A stretch of 18,383 nt of DNA from an uncultured Propionibacteriaceae bacterium (lineage in GTDB: Bacteria; Actinomycetota; Actinomycetes; Propionibacteriales; Propionibacteriaceae). Of the stretch, positions 5,664 through 13,170 are shown piece by piece. How positions within the stretch are numbered: the stretch's first letter is position 1; every line of letters starts with the position of its first letter. The notes under the pieces are model-generated. The model was given only the letters and a program-made list of their open reading frames with translations. It searched no databases and was not told the origin of the DNA. A program made the translations under genes and the position numbers. The stretch spans positions 1-18,383 of the forward strand of contig CAMCJC010000010.1 in assembly GCA_945875065.1 (NCBI GenBank), in the 5' to 3' direction.

Positions 5664-6947
5664 GTGCCACGGGCGGGTGAGTCGAACGAGATCTTCAAGT
5701 GCAACTTCTGCGGCAAGTCGCAGAAGCAGGTGAAGCGTCTCATTGCCGGGGGTGGGGTGTACATCTGTGACGAGTGCATTGGGCTGTGCAACGAGATCAT
5801 CGAGGAGGAGTTTCCGCAAGCGGAACCGTCCCCGCTCGAGGACGATCTCCCGAAGCCCAAGCAGATTCGAGACTTTCTCGATCAGTATGTGATCGGGCAG
5901 GACGCCGCGAAGAAGGCGCTGGCCGTTGCGGTGTACAACCACTACAAGCGTATCCTCGCGGACTCGGCTAAACCGGCGCGGCACCGCAACGCCGACGAGA
6001 TCGTCGAGGTGGGCAAGTCCAACATCTTGCTGATCGGGCCAACCGGCTGCGGGAAGACGTATCTAGCGCAGACCCTAGCCCGCATGCTCAACGTGCCATT
6101 CGCGATGGCCGACGCCACGGCGCTGACCGAGGCCGGCTACGTCGGTGAGGATGTCGAAAACATCCTTCTAAAGCTGATCCAGGCCGCCGACTTCGACATC
6201 AAGAAGGCCGAGACCGGCATCATCTACATCGACGAGATCGACAAGGTCGCTCGGAAATCCGAGAACCCGTCGATCACCCGCGACGTCTCCGGCGAGGGAG
6301 TCCAGCAGGCGCTGCTGAAGATCCTGGAGGGGACCGTCGCCTCCGTGCCGCCACAGGGAGGCCGCAAGCACCCGCACCAAGACTTCCTCCAGATCGACAC
6401 CACCCGGGTGCTTTTCATCGTCGGCGGCGCGTTCGCCGGCCTCGAGGACATCATCAACAGCCGGATCGGCAAGCGCCCGGTCGGCTTCAGCGCCGAGACC
6501 AAGGCGCGCGAGGTTTCGACCGATCCGTTCGCGCAGGTCAGGCCGGAGGATCTACACAAGTTCGGGTTGATTCCCGAGTTCATCGGCCGTCTGCCGATGA
6601 TCACCACCGTCGCCCCCCTCGATCGCGAGGCCCTGGTGCGGATCCTCGTTGAGCCCCGGAACGCCTTGACTAAGCAGTTCAGCCGCCTGTTCGACATCGA
6701 CGGCGTGCAGCTGGACTTCACAGATGAGGCCGTCGAGGCCATCGCGGATCTCGCCCTGGAACGTGGGACTGGCGCCCGCGGCCTGCGCGCGATCCTGGAG
6801 GAATTGCTCCTCGACGTCATGTTCGAGGTGCCCTCATCGTCGGACGTCGCACAGGTTGTCGTGACCCGGGAGTCGGTGCTGGGAACGAGTCAGCCGGAAC
6901 TGGTGCCCACCGAGCTGGTGGCCAGACGTCGCGACCTGTCAGCCTGA
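5664..6947 (+). CDS. clpX: ATP-dependent Clp protease ATP-binding subunit ClpX
   Basis: A 427-residue AAA+ unfoldase that recognises tagged or misfolded proteins and threads them into ClpP. The N-terminal zinc-binding domain has Cys13, Cys16, Cys35 and Cys38. Walker A is GPTGCGKT (125-132) and Walker B ends in Asp190-Glu191. The pore loop GYVG and the RKS segment are present. The ClpP-docking loop reads VGF (273-275) where IGF or LGF is usual. The GTG at 5664 is chosen over the longer frame because GGAAGGAG ends 8 nt before it and the N-terminus then matches ClpX homologues. It lies 90 bp after clpP2, with a stem-loop in the gap. Confidence 0.97.
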   Translation: MPRAGESNEIFKCNFCGKSQKQVKRLIAGGGVYICDECIGLCNEIIEEEFPQAEPSPLEDDLPKPKQIRDFLDQYVIGQDAAKKALAVAVYNHYKRILADSAKPARHRNADEIVEVGKSNILLIGPTGCGKTYLAQTLARMLNVPFAMADATALTEAGYVGEDVENILLKLIQAADFDIKKAETGIIYIDEIDKVARKSENPSITRDVSGEGVQQALLKILEGTVASVPPQGGRKHPHQDFLQIDTTRVLFIVGGAFAGLEDIINSRIGKRPVGFSAETKAREVSTDPFAQVRPEDLHKFGLIPEFIGRLPMITTVAPLDREALVRILVEPRNALTKQFSRLFDIDGVQLDFTDEAVEAIADLALERGTGARGLRAILEELLLDVMFEVPSSSDVAQVVVTRESVLGTSQPELVPTELVARRRDLSA

Positions 6948-6957
6948 GAGTCGCCGA

Positions 6958-6988
6958 TTGGGGGGCGAATCGACCGCTCGGGTAGGTT
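6958..6988 (+). promoter_or_regulatory. Candidate leaderless promoter of the Tricorn gene
   Basis: TAGGTT (6983-6988) is a common actinobacterial -10 form and ends 6 nt before the ATG at 6995, so transcription would start at the start codon. A weak TTGGGG -35 (6958-6963) has a long 19-bp spacer. No convincing Shine-Dalgarno precedes the ATG. A separate promoter is plausible because the gene begins 47 bp after clpX. Confidence 0.35.
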
Positions 6989-6994
6989 GGGCGC

Positions 6995-9900
6995 ATGGCA
7001 TCCGGCTATCTGAGGTATCCCCATGTCCACGGCGACCAGGTGGTCTTCGTAGCCGACGACGATCTGTGGCTGACTAGGACTTCAGGTGGCCGCGCATGCC
7101 GCGCGACTGCGGAGCGCACGCCTGTTCGCTCGCCTCGTTTTTCTCCCGACGGAACCAAGGTCGCGTACGTGCTGGGGGAGCCCGGAAATCAGGATCTTTG
7201 GGTCCTCGACCTCGAGGGTGGGCGCCGTCGCCTGACGTGGCTGAGTGCCCACCGGATGCTCGTCTCGGGGTGGCTCGACCACGAGCACGTGCTGGTGGCG
7301 TCGATGCACAACGAGTCGCTGCGGGCCTTGTCGTGGATGTACTCGGTGTCACTGGACTGCGACCTGGAGCGCCAACCCTGGGGTCCGGCGATGTCGGCTT
7401 CGGTCCATGCGGATGGCCGGGTGGCCGTGGTGTCCCCGAACTTCAGGGGCCCGGAGCACTGGAAGCACTATCGGGGCGGCATGGCCAACCGCGCCTGGAT
7501 CTCCGATTCCACCAGCACCGGCTGGAGTCGGCTGCTCGGAAACGAAACCGCTAGCCTCGTCGGCGTTACCTGGTGGCGGAACCGCCTGATCTTTACCTCG
7601 GACATGCGGTCCACCCAGGCTCAGGTGTGGAGCGTGAAGCCGGACGGCAGCGACCTGCGCGACCACACTCGCCACACCTTTGAGCAGGGCTATTGCCGTG
7701 ACGCCACCACTGATGGCACCCGCGTCGTCTACCACGCCCGAGGCCGCCTCTACGTGATGGACTCTCTTGATGCCAAGCCTCGCCCGATCGACGTCAGGCT
7801 GGTTGGCGGGGGGCCGGAACCAGAGCCGGTCGACGGCCTCGATCACATCGAGTCGATCGCCCCGGACCACGGGGGCGACGGTTCACTACTCTCTTGGCGC
7901 GGCCAGGCCTGGTTCCTAACCCACCGTTCGGGTCCGGCCCGTGCGCTTTCGGATCTGCCAGGCGTGCGCGTTCGCGAGGCCATCCCGCTCGGCAAGTCGG
8001 GCAAGGGGATCTGGGCGACCGATGCGGAGGGCGAGGATTGCCTGGAGATCGTGCAACTCGACGGCGATGGCGACCCGCGCCGCATCGCCGGCGGCAAGGT
8101 CGGCCGCATCCTGTCGCTCGCGGCCAGCGTGGACGGCACCCGCGTCGCCGTCGTCTCGCACGACGGCACGATCCACGCGATCAATGTCGCCAGCGGCGCG
8201 TTGAAGAAGGTCGGGACGTCGCCCGGCGGCGAGGCCACGGGCCTGGCGTTCAGCCCCGACGGCCGCTACCTCGTGTGGCGGGAGGCCTTCGGGCCGGAGG
8301 GCATCAGCGGCCGAATCGTCGGTTACGACTTCACCGATGATCGGTCGTTCGTCGTGACCCGGGGCCGCTTCAAGGACTTCAGCCCCGCGTTCAGCCTCGA
8401 CGGCAAATACTTGTGGTTCTTGTCCAGCCGGAACATCGACCCTTCCTACGACGAGCTTGGTTTCGACCTCGGGTTCACCAATACGGTCAGGCCTTATGTC
8501 ATTCCGCTGCGGGCCGAGGATCCCGCGCCTTTTGGCCCATCCGCCGACGGATGGGCGATCAGTGAGGACGAAGAGGGCGACAAGAAGGGCGGGGAACACG
8601 ACTCCGAGGAGGAGGCCAAGCCGGATGCCATCGTCTTCGAAATCGAGGGTGCCGAGGATCGCATGGTGCCGTTGCCGGTTGCGGCCGGCCGTTACGAGGC
8701 CCTGTTTCCGACGGCCCACGGGGTCGCCTGGCGGAAAGCCCATTCCTACGCCGGGGTGCTCGGCACAGGGCGCCTGCCCGGAGTCGACCCGAAGGAGAGC
8801 GTCGAGGGCTATGACTTAGCTCATCGCAAGTCACACGTGCTCGTCGAGGCTTGCGACGATGTCGCCATCTCCGGGGATGGCAAGCAGTTGGTGGTGCGAA
8901 ACGGAGACGAGCTTTGGCTCCAGCCCTCCGACGCGAGGCCGGACGACGACGAGGCCCGCATCAACATTGATCTTTCCCGGCTGCGCCGCACGCACCGGCC
9001 CAGCGACGAGTGGCGGCAGATGTTCGACGAGAATGCCCGTCTCATGCGTGACCACTTCTGGCGCGAGGACATGAACGGCGTCGACTGGGCCGGCGTGTGC
9101 GCCGCGTACCGGCCGCTCGTCGAGCAGCTGGCGACGCGGGACGATATGGTCGATCTTCTCGACGAGGTGGTAGCCGAGCTAGGCACATCCCACGCGTACG
9201 TGATCCCGCCGCCGATGGGGAGCGAGTCGAAGGTCGCGTGGCTCGGTGCGGAGTTCAAGCGCAACGCCAAGGGCGAGGTCGTGATATCCCGGATCCTCGA
9301 CGGCGAGTCGTCAGATCCGAGCGCCCGCTCGCCCCTGCGTGCCGCCGGAGTCGCCGCCAAGCCAGGGGACGTGATCCTGGCGGTCGACGGGAGGCTGACC
9401 TCGGAGGTACCCGACATCGGGGCTCTGCTGATCGGTGCCGCCGGCAAGACGGTGGAGCTGACGCTGGTGCGGGGGCGCATGAAGCGGCGCGTCGCCGTCG
9501 TCCCCGTCGATTCCGAGGGGCCGCTGCGCTACCACGAGTGGGTGGCATCCAGGGCCGCCCGCGTGGATCGCATCTCACGCGGCCGACTTGGTTACCTGCA
9601 CGTGCCGAACATGGCCGCCCAAGGGTGGGCCGAGTTCCATCGCCTGATCGAGGAGGCTTGTCGCAAGGATGGAGTAGTCGTAGACGTGCGCTACAACGGT
9701 GGCGGGCACACCTCGGCTCTGATCATCGAACGACTCAGCCGTCGCGTTGTCGCCTGGGAGTTTGGCCGACACTACGCGGAGCCGTGGGCCTACCCGTTCC
9801 AGGGGATGCGTGGGCCGGTGGTGTTCGTGACCAACCCGTACGCCGGCTCCGACGGCGACATCGTCACAGCCGCCGCCCAGAACCTCGGGCTCGGCCCGGT

Positions 9901-10183
9901 CGTGGGGGAGCGGTCGTGGGGCGGCGTCGTCGGGATCGATGGCCGTTTCGAACTGGTCGACGGCACGACCGTAACTCAGCCACGCTACGCGTTCGCATTC
10001 AAGAAGCAAGGCTTCGCCGTCGAGAATCACGGCACGGAACCGGATATTTCGGTACCGCTAAACCCCGCCGACTGGGAGAGCGGCGAGGACAAGCAGCTCG
10101 ACGTGGCGATCGCGGAGGCTTTGTCTCGCCTGGCCAGGCAGCCCGCGGAGGTGCCGCCGCAGCTGCCGCCACCAGCTAGGTGA
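6995..10183 (+). CDS. Tricorn protease (serine peptidase family S41)
   Basis: A full-length, 1062-residue Tricorn. The layout is an N-terminal beta-propeller (about 1-300, with SPDG-type blade repeats), a second propeller (about 310-670), a mixed helical segment, a PDZ domain (about 745-840) and a C-terminal S41 catalytic domain. The active-site residues of archaeal Tricorn are all conserved with a constant offset of 13: Ser732-His733 (GTSHAYV), Ser952-Asp953 (GSDGD) and Glu1010 (ENHG). In Thermoplasma it cuts proteasome-derived peptides into di- to tetrapeptides; cytosolic action is expected, as no signal peptide is seen. A strongly acidic insert, EDEEGDKK onward (near 528-545), interrupts the second propeller. 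Its position behind clpX fits trimming of Clp products, which is inference. The 3' end overlaps the convergent regulator by 8 bp. Confidence 0.95.
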   Translation: MASGYLRYPHVHGDQVVFVADDDLWLTRTSGGRACRATAERTPVRSPRFSPDGTKVAYVLGEPGNQDLWVLDLEGGRRRLTWLSAHRMLVSGWLDHEHVLVASMHNESLRALSWMYSVSLDCDLERQPWGPAMSASVHADGRVAVVSPNFRGPEHWKHYRGGMANRAWISDSTSTGWSRLLGNETASLVGVTWWRNRLIFTSDMRSTQAQVWSVKPDGSDLRDHTRHTFEQGYCRDATTDGTRVVYHARGRLYVMDSLDAKPRPIDVRLVGGGPEPEPVDGLDHIESIAPDHGGDGSLLSWRGQAWFLTHRSGPARALSDLPGVRVREAIPLGKSGKGIWATDAEGEDCLEIVQLDGDGDPRRIAGGKVGRILSLAASVDGTRVAVVSHDGTIHAINVASGALKKVGTSPGGEATGLAFSPDGRYLVWREAFGPEGISGRIVGYDFTDDRSFVVTRGRFKDFSPAFSLDGKYLWFLSSRNIDPSYDELGFDLGFTNTVRPYVIPLRAEDPAPFGPSADGWAISEDEEGDKKGGEHDSEEEAKPDAIVFEIEGAEDRMVPLPVAAGRYEALFPTAHGVAWRKAHSYAGVLGTGRLPGVDPKESVEGYDLAHRKSHVLVEACDDVAISGDGKQLVVRNGDELWLQPSDARPDDDEARINIDLSRLRRTHRPSDEWRQMFDENARLMRDHFWREDMNGVDWAGVCAAYRPLVEQLATRDDMVDLLDEVVAELGTSHAYVIPPPMGSESKVAWLGAEFKRNAKGEVVISRILDGESSDPSARSPLRAAGVAAKPGDVILAVDGRLTSEVPDIGALLIGAAGKTVELTLVRGRMKRRVAVVPVDSEGPLRYHEWVASRAARVDRISRGRLGYLHVPNMAAQGWAEFHRLIEEACRKDGVVVDVRYNGGGHTSALIIERLSRRVVAWEFGRHYAEPWAYPFQGMRGPVVFVTNPYAGSDGDIVTAAAQNLGLGPVVGERSWGGVVGIDGRFELVDGTTVTQPRYAFAFKKQGFAVENHGTEPDISVPLNPADWESGEDKQLDVAIAEALSRLARQPAEVPPQLPPPAR

Positions 10184-11552
10184 GGCCCGCCAGCGCCTGC
10201 TGCAGGCTGCGGGCGAAGCGGCGTCCGGTGCTTGGGGTCAGATCTCCGTAGTGGAGGACTAAGGCGTGGTCACGGCGGCGCATCGCGAACTCGCCCAGCG
10301 TGGAGACCCGGTACCTGGCGCGTTCCAGCTGCATCTGGACCCCGAGCTCGGTCGCGCCGGCGGGCAGGTGCAGGACCACCTCCGTGCCGCTTTGCTCCCC
10401 GGATGTCGTGACCTGGGGCACCTCGTGCGCCAGCGCCCGCAGCAACGCGTCTCGGCGGTCGCGGCAGAGCGTGAGCGCCCGGTTGCGGTGCCGATACAGG
10501 GCGCCGGAGTTCAGGTAGTTCGCCAGGGCCCTGGCCGGGCATTCGGAGATCGGGGCGACGTCGTTTGGACGGCGGTGGAAGTCGTAGTCGACCACGAGCC
10601 ACACGATCGCGAGGTCATCGCCTAGGAGCCGGTACGGGGAGCCGAGGTAGATCACGCGTGCGGCTGACGAGGCTGCCTGGAACAGCGTCGGCTCGGGGGC
10701 ACGGCCATAGGTGAACTCGGCGTCCAGGTCGTTTTCGATGACGACGCCGCCGGTGCGGGCCGCCCACTCCATCAGCTCGGCCCGACGTCTGGGGGACATC
10801 GCGACGCCTGTCGGCCATTGCCTGGCCGGGGTGACGTGGACTGCACGATCGGCGCTGGTGAGCATGTCTACGCGGAGCCCCTCGTCATCGACCGGGAGCC
10901 GGCGCACGCGGCAGCCCGCCTCGACGAATAGCCCCTGGATTCGGGGATGCCCGGGATCCTCGACGACGACGTTGTCTCCCGCCAAGCCGAGGCAGGCGAC
11001 GATGTCGACCATCGCGCTGCCCAATCCTGGGCGCAGGATCAGCTGCTCGGGGTGCAGCTGCATGCCTCGAAAGGATCTCAGGTGATTGTGCAGAGCGGTG
11101 GTTAGCTCGCGATGCCCGCTGCCGACGGCGTCGGGGGCGGTCGCCAGCCGCCAGGCGCGGTTCCACTCCCGCTCGTCGACGACGGCACGAAACAGGTGGG
11201 CCGGCACGCGCATGTCAAGGACATCATCTGGTTCTGAGCGCGTCTTGGCGCCGACTGGCGTCCGGCACGTCTCGCCGATGAGCTGGCTCGCGCCCGGACA
11301 GACCCGGGTGCCCGAGCCGTGGCGCGAGCGGATCGCGCCCATGCCGGCGAGGATCTCGTACGCCTGCACGACGCACGACCGTGACACGTTGTGCGCTTCG
11401 GCGAGGCGACGCGACGACGGCAGCGGGTCGTCGTCGATCAGGCTCCCATTCCCGATCGCGGCGAGGATCGCCGCTACGACCCGCTGCGCGACGGGGTTGA
11501 TGCTCGGGTCGAGCACCAGATTCTGGTAAAGCTCCCTTGCAGTCCTCGTCAT
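10176..11552 (-). CDS. MocR-type (GntR/aminotransferase-like) transcriptional regulator with degenerate PLP site
   Basis: A 458-residue protein: a GntR-like winged helix (about 1-85, containing PLPSSRRLAEAHNVSR and the HGSGT wing) fused to a fold-type I aminotransferase-like domain. MocR proteins normally hold pyridoxal phosphate on a lysine in a G-T-F-S-K-T-L motif. Here the aligned stretch is GSPYRLL, with Arg308 in place of lysine. The phosphate-contact arginine seven residues later is Ala315, and the tyrosine of the DDYD motif is Leu276; Asp275 is kept. PLP therefore cannot be bound in the usual way. The frame extends to ATG 11600, but ATG 11552 is chosen because conserved sequence begins there and a TAGGCT -10 lies 7 nt upstream. 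It is divergent from eutH, so it is the likely eut regulator. The tail overlaps the Tricorn gene by 8 bp. Confidence 0.85.
   Translation of the reverse strand: MTRTARELYQNLVLDPSINPVAQRVVAAILAAIGNGSLIDDDPLPSSRRLAEAHNVSRSCVVQAYEILAGMGAIRSRHGSGTRVCPGASQLIGETCRTPVGAKTRSEPDDVLDMRVPAHLFRAVVDEREWNRAWRLATAPDAVGSGHRELTTALHNHLRSFRGMQLHPEQLILRPGLGSAMVDIVACLGLAGDNVVVEDPGHPRIQGLFVEAGCRVRRLPVDDEGLRVDMLTSADRAVHVTPARQWPTGVAMSPRRRAELMEWAARTGGVVIENDLDAEFTYGRAPEPTLFQAASSAARVIYLGSPYRLLGDDLAIVWLVVDYDFHRRPNDVAPISECPARALANYLNSGALYRHRNRALTLCRDRRDALLRALAHEVPQVTTSGEQSGTEVVLHLPAGATELGVQMQLERARYRVSTLGEFAMRRRDHALVLHYGDLTPSTGRRFARSLQQALAGLT
10185..10214. terminator. GC-rich hairpin at the Tricorn/regulator convergence
   Basis: GCCCGC (10185-10190) pairs with GCGGGC (10209-10214), and an inner GCCTG-CTG-CAGGC hairpin lies within it, with an asymmetric 4x1 internal loop. 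It starts just after the Tricorn stop codon and lies inside the last codons of the convergent regulator. No T tract follows on either strand, so it can only be a weak or Rho-assisted transcript end. Confidence 0.3.
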
Positions 11553-11559
11553 GCTGTTC

Positions 11560-11582
11560 AGCCTAACTGCCCTGATCAGAGC
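11560..11582 (-). promoter_or_regulatory. Regulator promoter with adjacent palindrome
   Basis: On the minus strand TAGGCT (11560-11565) ends 7 nt before the regulator ATG, and no Shine-Dalgarno is present, suggesting a leaderless message. Four bases further upstream lies GCCCTGATCAGAGC (11569-11582), a 14-bp palindrome with one mismatched pair, which falls in the -10/-35 spacer. A protein bound there would block the promoter, so autorepression is plausible. Confidence 0.4.
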
Positions 11583-11607
11583 CCAAAGGGAGGACATCAA
11601 GGTTGTT

Positions 11608-11649
11608 TGGTCCGCCAGGTGGTCTGCACGATTCGGGCTAAGTGGTCTG
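11608..11649. promoter_or_regulatory. Three TGGTCYG direct repeats, candidate MocR operator for eut
   Basis: TGGTCCG (11608-11614), TGGTCTG (11620-11626) and TGGTCTG (11643-11649) share one orientation, with start-to-start spacing of 12 and 23 bp, about one and two helical turns. The third copy in context reads AAGTGGTCT, close to the half-site I recall for the actinobacterial MocR protein PdxR (AAAGTGGW-CTA). They lie midway between the divergent regulator and eutH. TTGATT or TTGAAA (11654-11663) directly follows copy 3 and could be the eut -35, a layout suited to activation, although no good -10 is seen. Confidence 0.45.
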
Positions 11650-11675
11650 GGAGTTGATTGAAACGCTCGGGAAGA

Positions 11676-11700
11676 CTGGCTTCGTGCTGAGCTAAGCCAG
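11676..11700. other. Interrupted palindrome / leader hairpin before eutH
   Basis: CTGGCTT (11676-11682) is the exact reverse complement of AAGCCAG (11694-11700), with an 11-nt loop that allows a few more pairs. It ends 26 nt before the eutH TAAGGAG. No T tract follows and there is only one hairpin, so it does not look like the dual-hairpin ANTAR targets known in Firmicute eut leaders. It could be an RNA element or a DNA operator. Confidence 0.4.
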
Positions 11701-11737
11701 CGGGGCTCTCAGGTCATGTCGGCGGTAAGGAGTCAAT

Positions 11738-12877
11738 GTGGACATCAATACGATCATCTTGTGGATCCTCATGGGCTGCATGGTCCTTGGCGCCCTTGAT
11801 CGTGCGGTCGGCAACAAGTTCGGGCTTGGTGAGCAATTCGAGGAGGGCATGAATGCCTTCGGACCACTCGCTTTGGCGATGATCGGCGTAATGTCGATCT
11901 CCCCGGTCCTGGCGAAGCTCCTGAACCCGTTAGTCGGGCCCGTGTATCGCCTGATCGGCGCCGATCCGGCGATGTTCGCAGGCACACTGCTCGCCTGCGA
12001 CATGGGTGGTTGGCCGCTGGCACAGGCTATGACCGACAACCCCCAGGCCGCCCAGCTCTCCGGGCTGGTCCTTGGCTCCATGTTCGGCGTCACCATTGTG
12101 TTCACCATCCCCGTCGCGCTCGGCCTGATCGACAAGAGCGACCGCGGCTATCTCGCGCGCGGCGTCCTCGCTGGCATCTGCACCGTCCCGATCGGTTTCT
12201 TCGTCTCTGGCGTCGTCGCCGGTTTCCCGCTCCAGATGGTCTTGATCAACCTGGTGCCGATCGTCGTCGCCGCCCTTCTGATCGCTCTCGGCCTGTGGCG
12301 CTTCCCCGACGCGATGGCCACGGGTTTCGAGTGGTTTGGGAAGTTCCTGGTCGCCATCATCAGCATCGGCCTGGCGGTCGCGACCCTCGAGTTCGTGTTG
12401 AAGATCAAGATCATGCCGGAAGGCTGGGAACTGATCCCGGTCTCTGAGGGCATCACCGTTGTCGGCGGCATCTGCCTAGTGCTGCTCGGCGCGTTCCCGG
12501 CCGTGCACCTGATCATCACCCTCGCCGGCAAGCCTCTCGCTAAGGCCGGAGCCCTGCTCGGCATGAACGAGACCGCGGCCGGCGGCATGGTCGCGACCCT
12601 GGCCAACAGCATCCCGATGTTCCAGATGATGAAGGACATGGATGTGCGCGGCAAGGTCCTAAACTCCGCTTTCGCCGTCAGCGCCGCATTCGCGTTCGGC
12701 GACCATCTCGGGTTCGTCGCCGGTGCTTCTCGCGACATGATCTTCCCGGTCGTGGTCGGGAAGCTGGCCGCGGGGATCACCGCCATTCCGTTGGCGCTGC
12801 TGCTGTTTGGCAAGACCCTGCCCAAGGCCTCCGACGCACCCGCCCCAGCGGCAACCACCGAGGGGGAAGGGGCCTGA
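11738..12877 (+). CDS. eutH: Ethanolamine transporter EutH
   Basis: A 379-residue integral membrane protein with about ten hydrophobic helices and the family-typical N-terminus IILWILMGCMVLGALDR. Conserved stretches include DMGGWPLA near residue 88, GFPLQM near 163, and NSIPMFQMMKDMD followed by FGDHLGFVAG near 288-328. EutH brings ethanolamine across the cytoplasmic membrane and matters most when little diffuses in uncharged. The GTG at 11738 is the start: TAAGGAG ends 5 nt before it, and the overlapping ATG at 11736 is out of frame. The tail after residue 360 is soluble and Ala/Pro-rich. It is the first gene of the eut operon, 185 bp from the divergent MocR-type regulator, with eutN beginning 1 nt after its stop. 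Confidence 0.95.
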   Translation: MDINTIILWILMGCMVLGALDRAVGNKFGLGEQFEEGMNAFGPLALAMIGVMSISPVLAKLLNPLVGPVYRLIGADPAMFAGTLLACDMGGWPLAQAMTDNPQAAQLSGLVLGSMFGVTIVFTIPVALGLIDKSDRGYLARGVLAGICTVPIGFFVSGVVAGFPLQMVLINLVPIVVAALLIALGLWRFPDAMATGFEWFGKFLVAIISIGLAVATLEFVLKIKIMPEGWELIPVSEGITVVGGICLVLLGAFPAVHLIITLAGKPLAKAGALLGMNETAAGGMVATLANSIPMFQMMKDMDVRGKVLNSAFAVSAAFAFGDHLGFVAGASRDMIFPVVVGKLAAGITAIPLALLLFGKTLPKASDAPAPAATTEGEGA

Positions 12878-12878
12878 C

Positions 12879-13169
12879 ATGCGGATCGCCCGCGTCGTCG
12901 GCTCGGCCGTTTCGACGGCCAAAGTCGACAGCCTAACCGGCTGCAAGCTCCTCCTGTTGCGTGCGGCCGACGAACAGGACCGCCTGCAGGGCGAAGTGTT
13001 CGCCGCAGCCGACGCCGTCGGCGCCGGGGCTGGCGAGCTAGTCCTCGTTGCCGACGGCAGCGGCAGTCGCCTGACCGATGTAACCGGTCAGGTCCCCATC
13101 GACTGCGTAATCATGGCGATCCTCGACTCGCTCGAGGTCGACGGCGAAATCACCTACCGGAAGCAGTGA
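12879..13169 (+). CDS. eutN: EutN/CcmL-family microcompartment vertex protein
   Basis: A 96-residue protein of the EutN/CcmL family, whose pentamers cap the vertices of bacterial microcompartments. The N-terminal strand pattern MRIARVVGSAVSTAKVDSLT, then GCKLLLLR, is diagnostic. The central VAADAVGAGAGELVLVADGSGSR-like region matches the conserved D-x-V-G-A-G-x-G-E-x-V motif (in this protein AADAVGAGAGELVLV). The ATG at 12879 lies 1 nt after the eutH stop, with a purine-rich GGGGAAGGGG just upstream. A longer in-frame extension inside eutH is rejected because homologues begin at this methionine. Its presence shows the pathway is enclosed in a polyhedral shell rather than free in the cytosol. 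Confidence 0.93.
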   Translation: MRIARVVGSAVSTAKVDSLTGCKLLLLRAADEQDRLQGEVFAAADAVGAGAGELVLVADGSGSRLTDVTGQVPIDCVIMAILDSLEVDGEITYRKQ

Positions 13170-13170
13170 C

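Noticed and set aside
6955..6972. Intrinsic terminator after clpX (CGATT/AATCG repeat)
   Set aside because: Only 5 bp of stem, half A-T, with no T tract, and it overlaps the likely Tricorn promoter.
7916..8743. A 275-codon minus-strand frame within Tricorn
   Set aside because: No recognisable domain, lies entirely opposite conserved propeller sequence; long antisense frames are expected at this GC content.
11676..11700. ANTAR (EutV-type) dual-hairpin antiterminator target
   Set aside because: Only one hairpin, no AGCAACG-like loop and no terminator T tract.
11553..11737. A cobalamin riboswitch in the eut leader
   Set aside because: The operon uses adenosylcobalamin, so I looked, but found no B12-box-like motif, and 185 bp shared with a divergent promoter is too short for the usual element.
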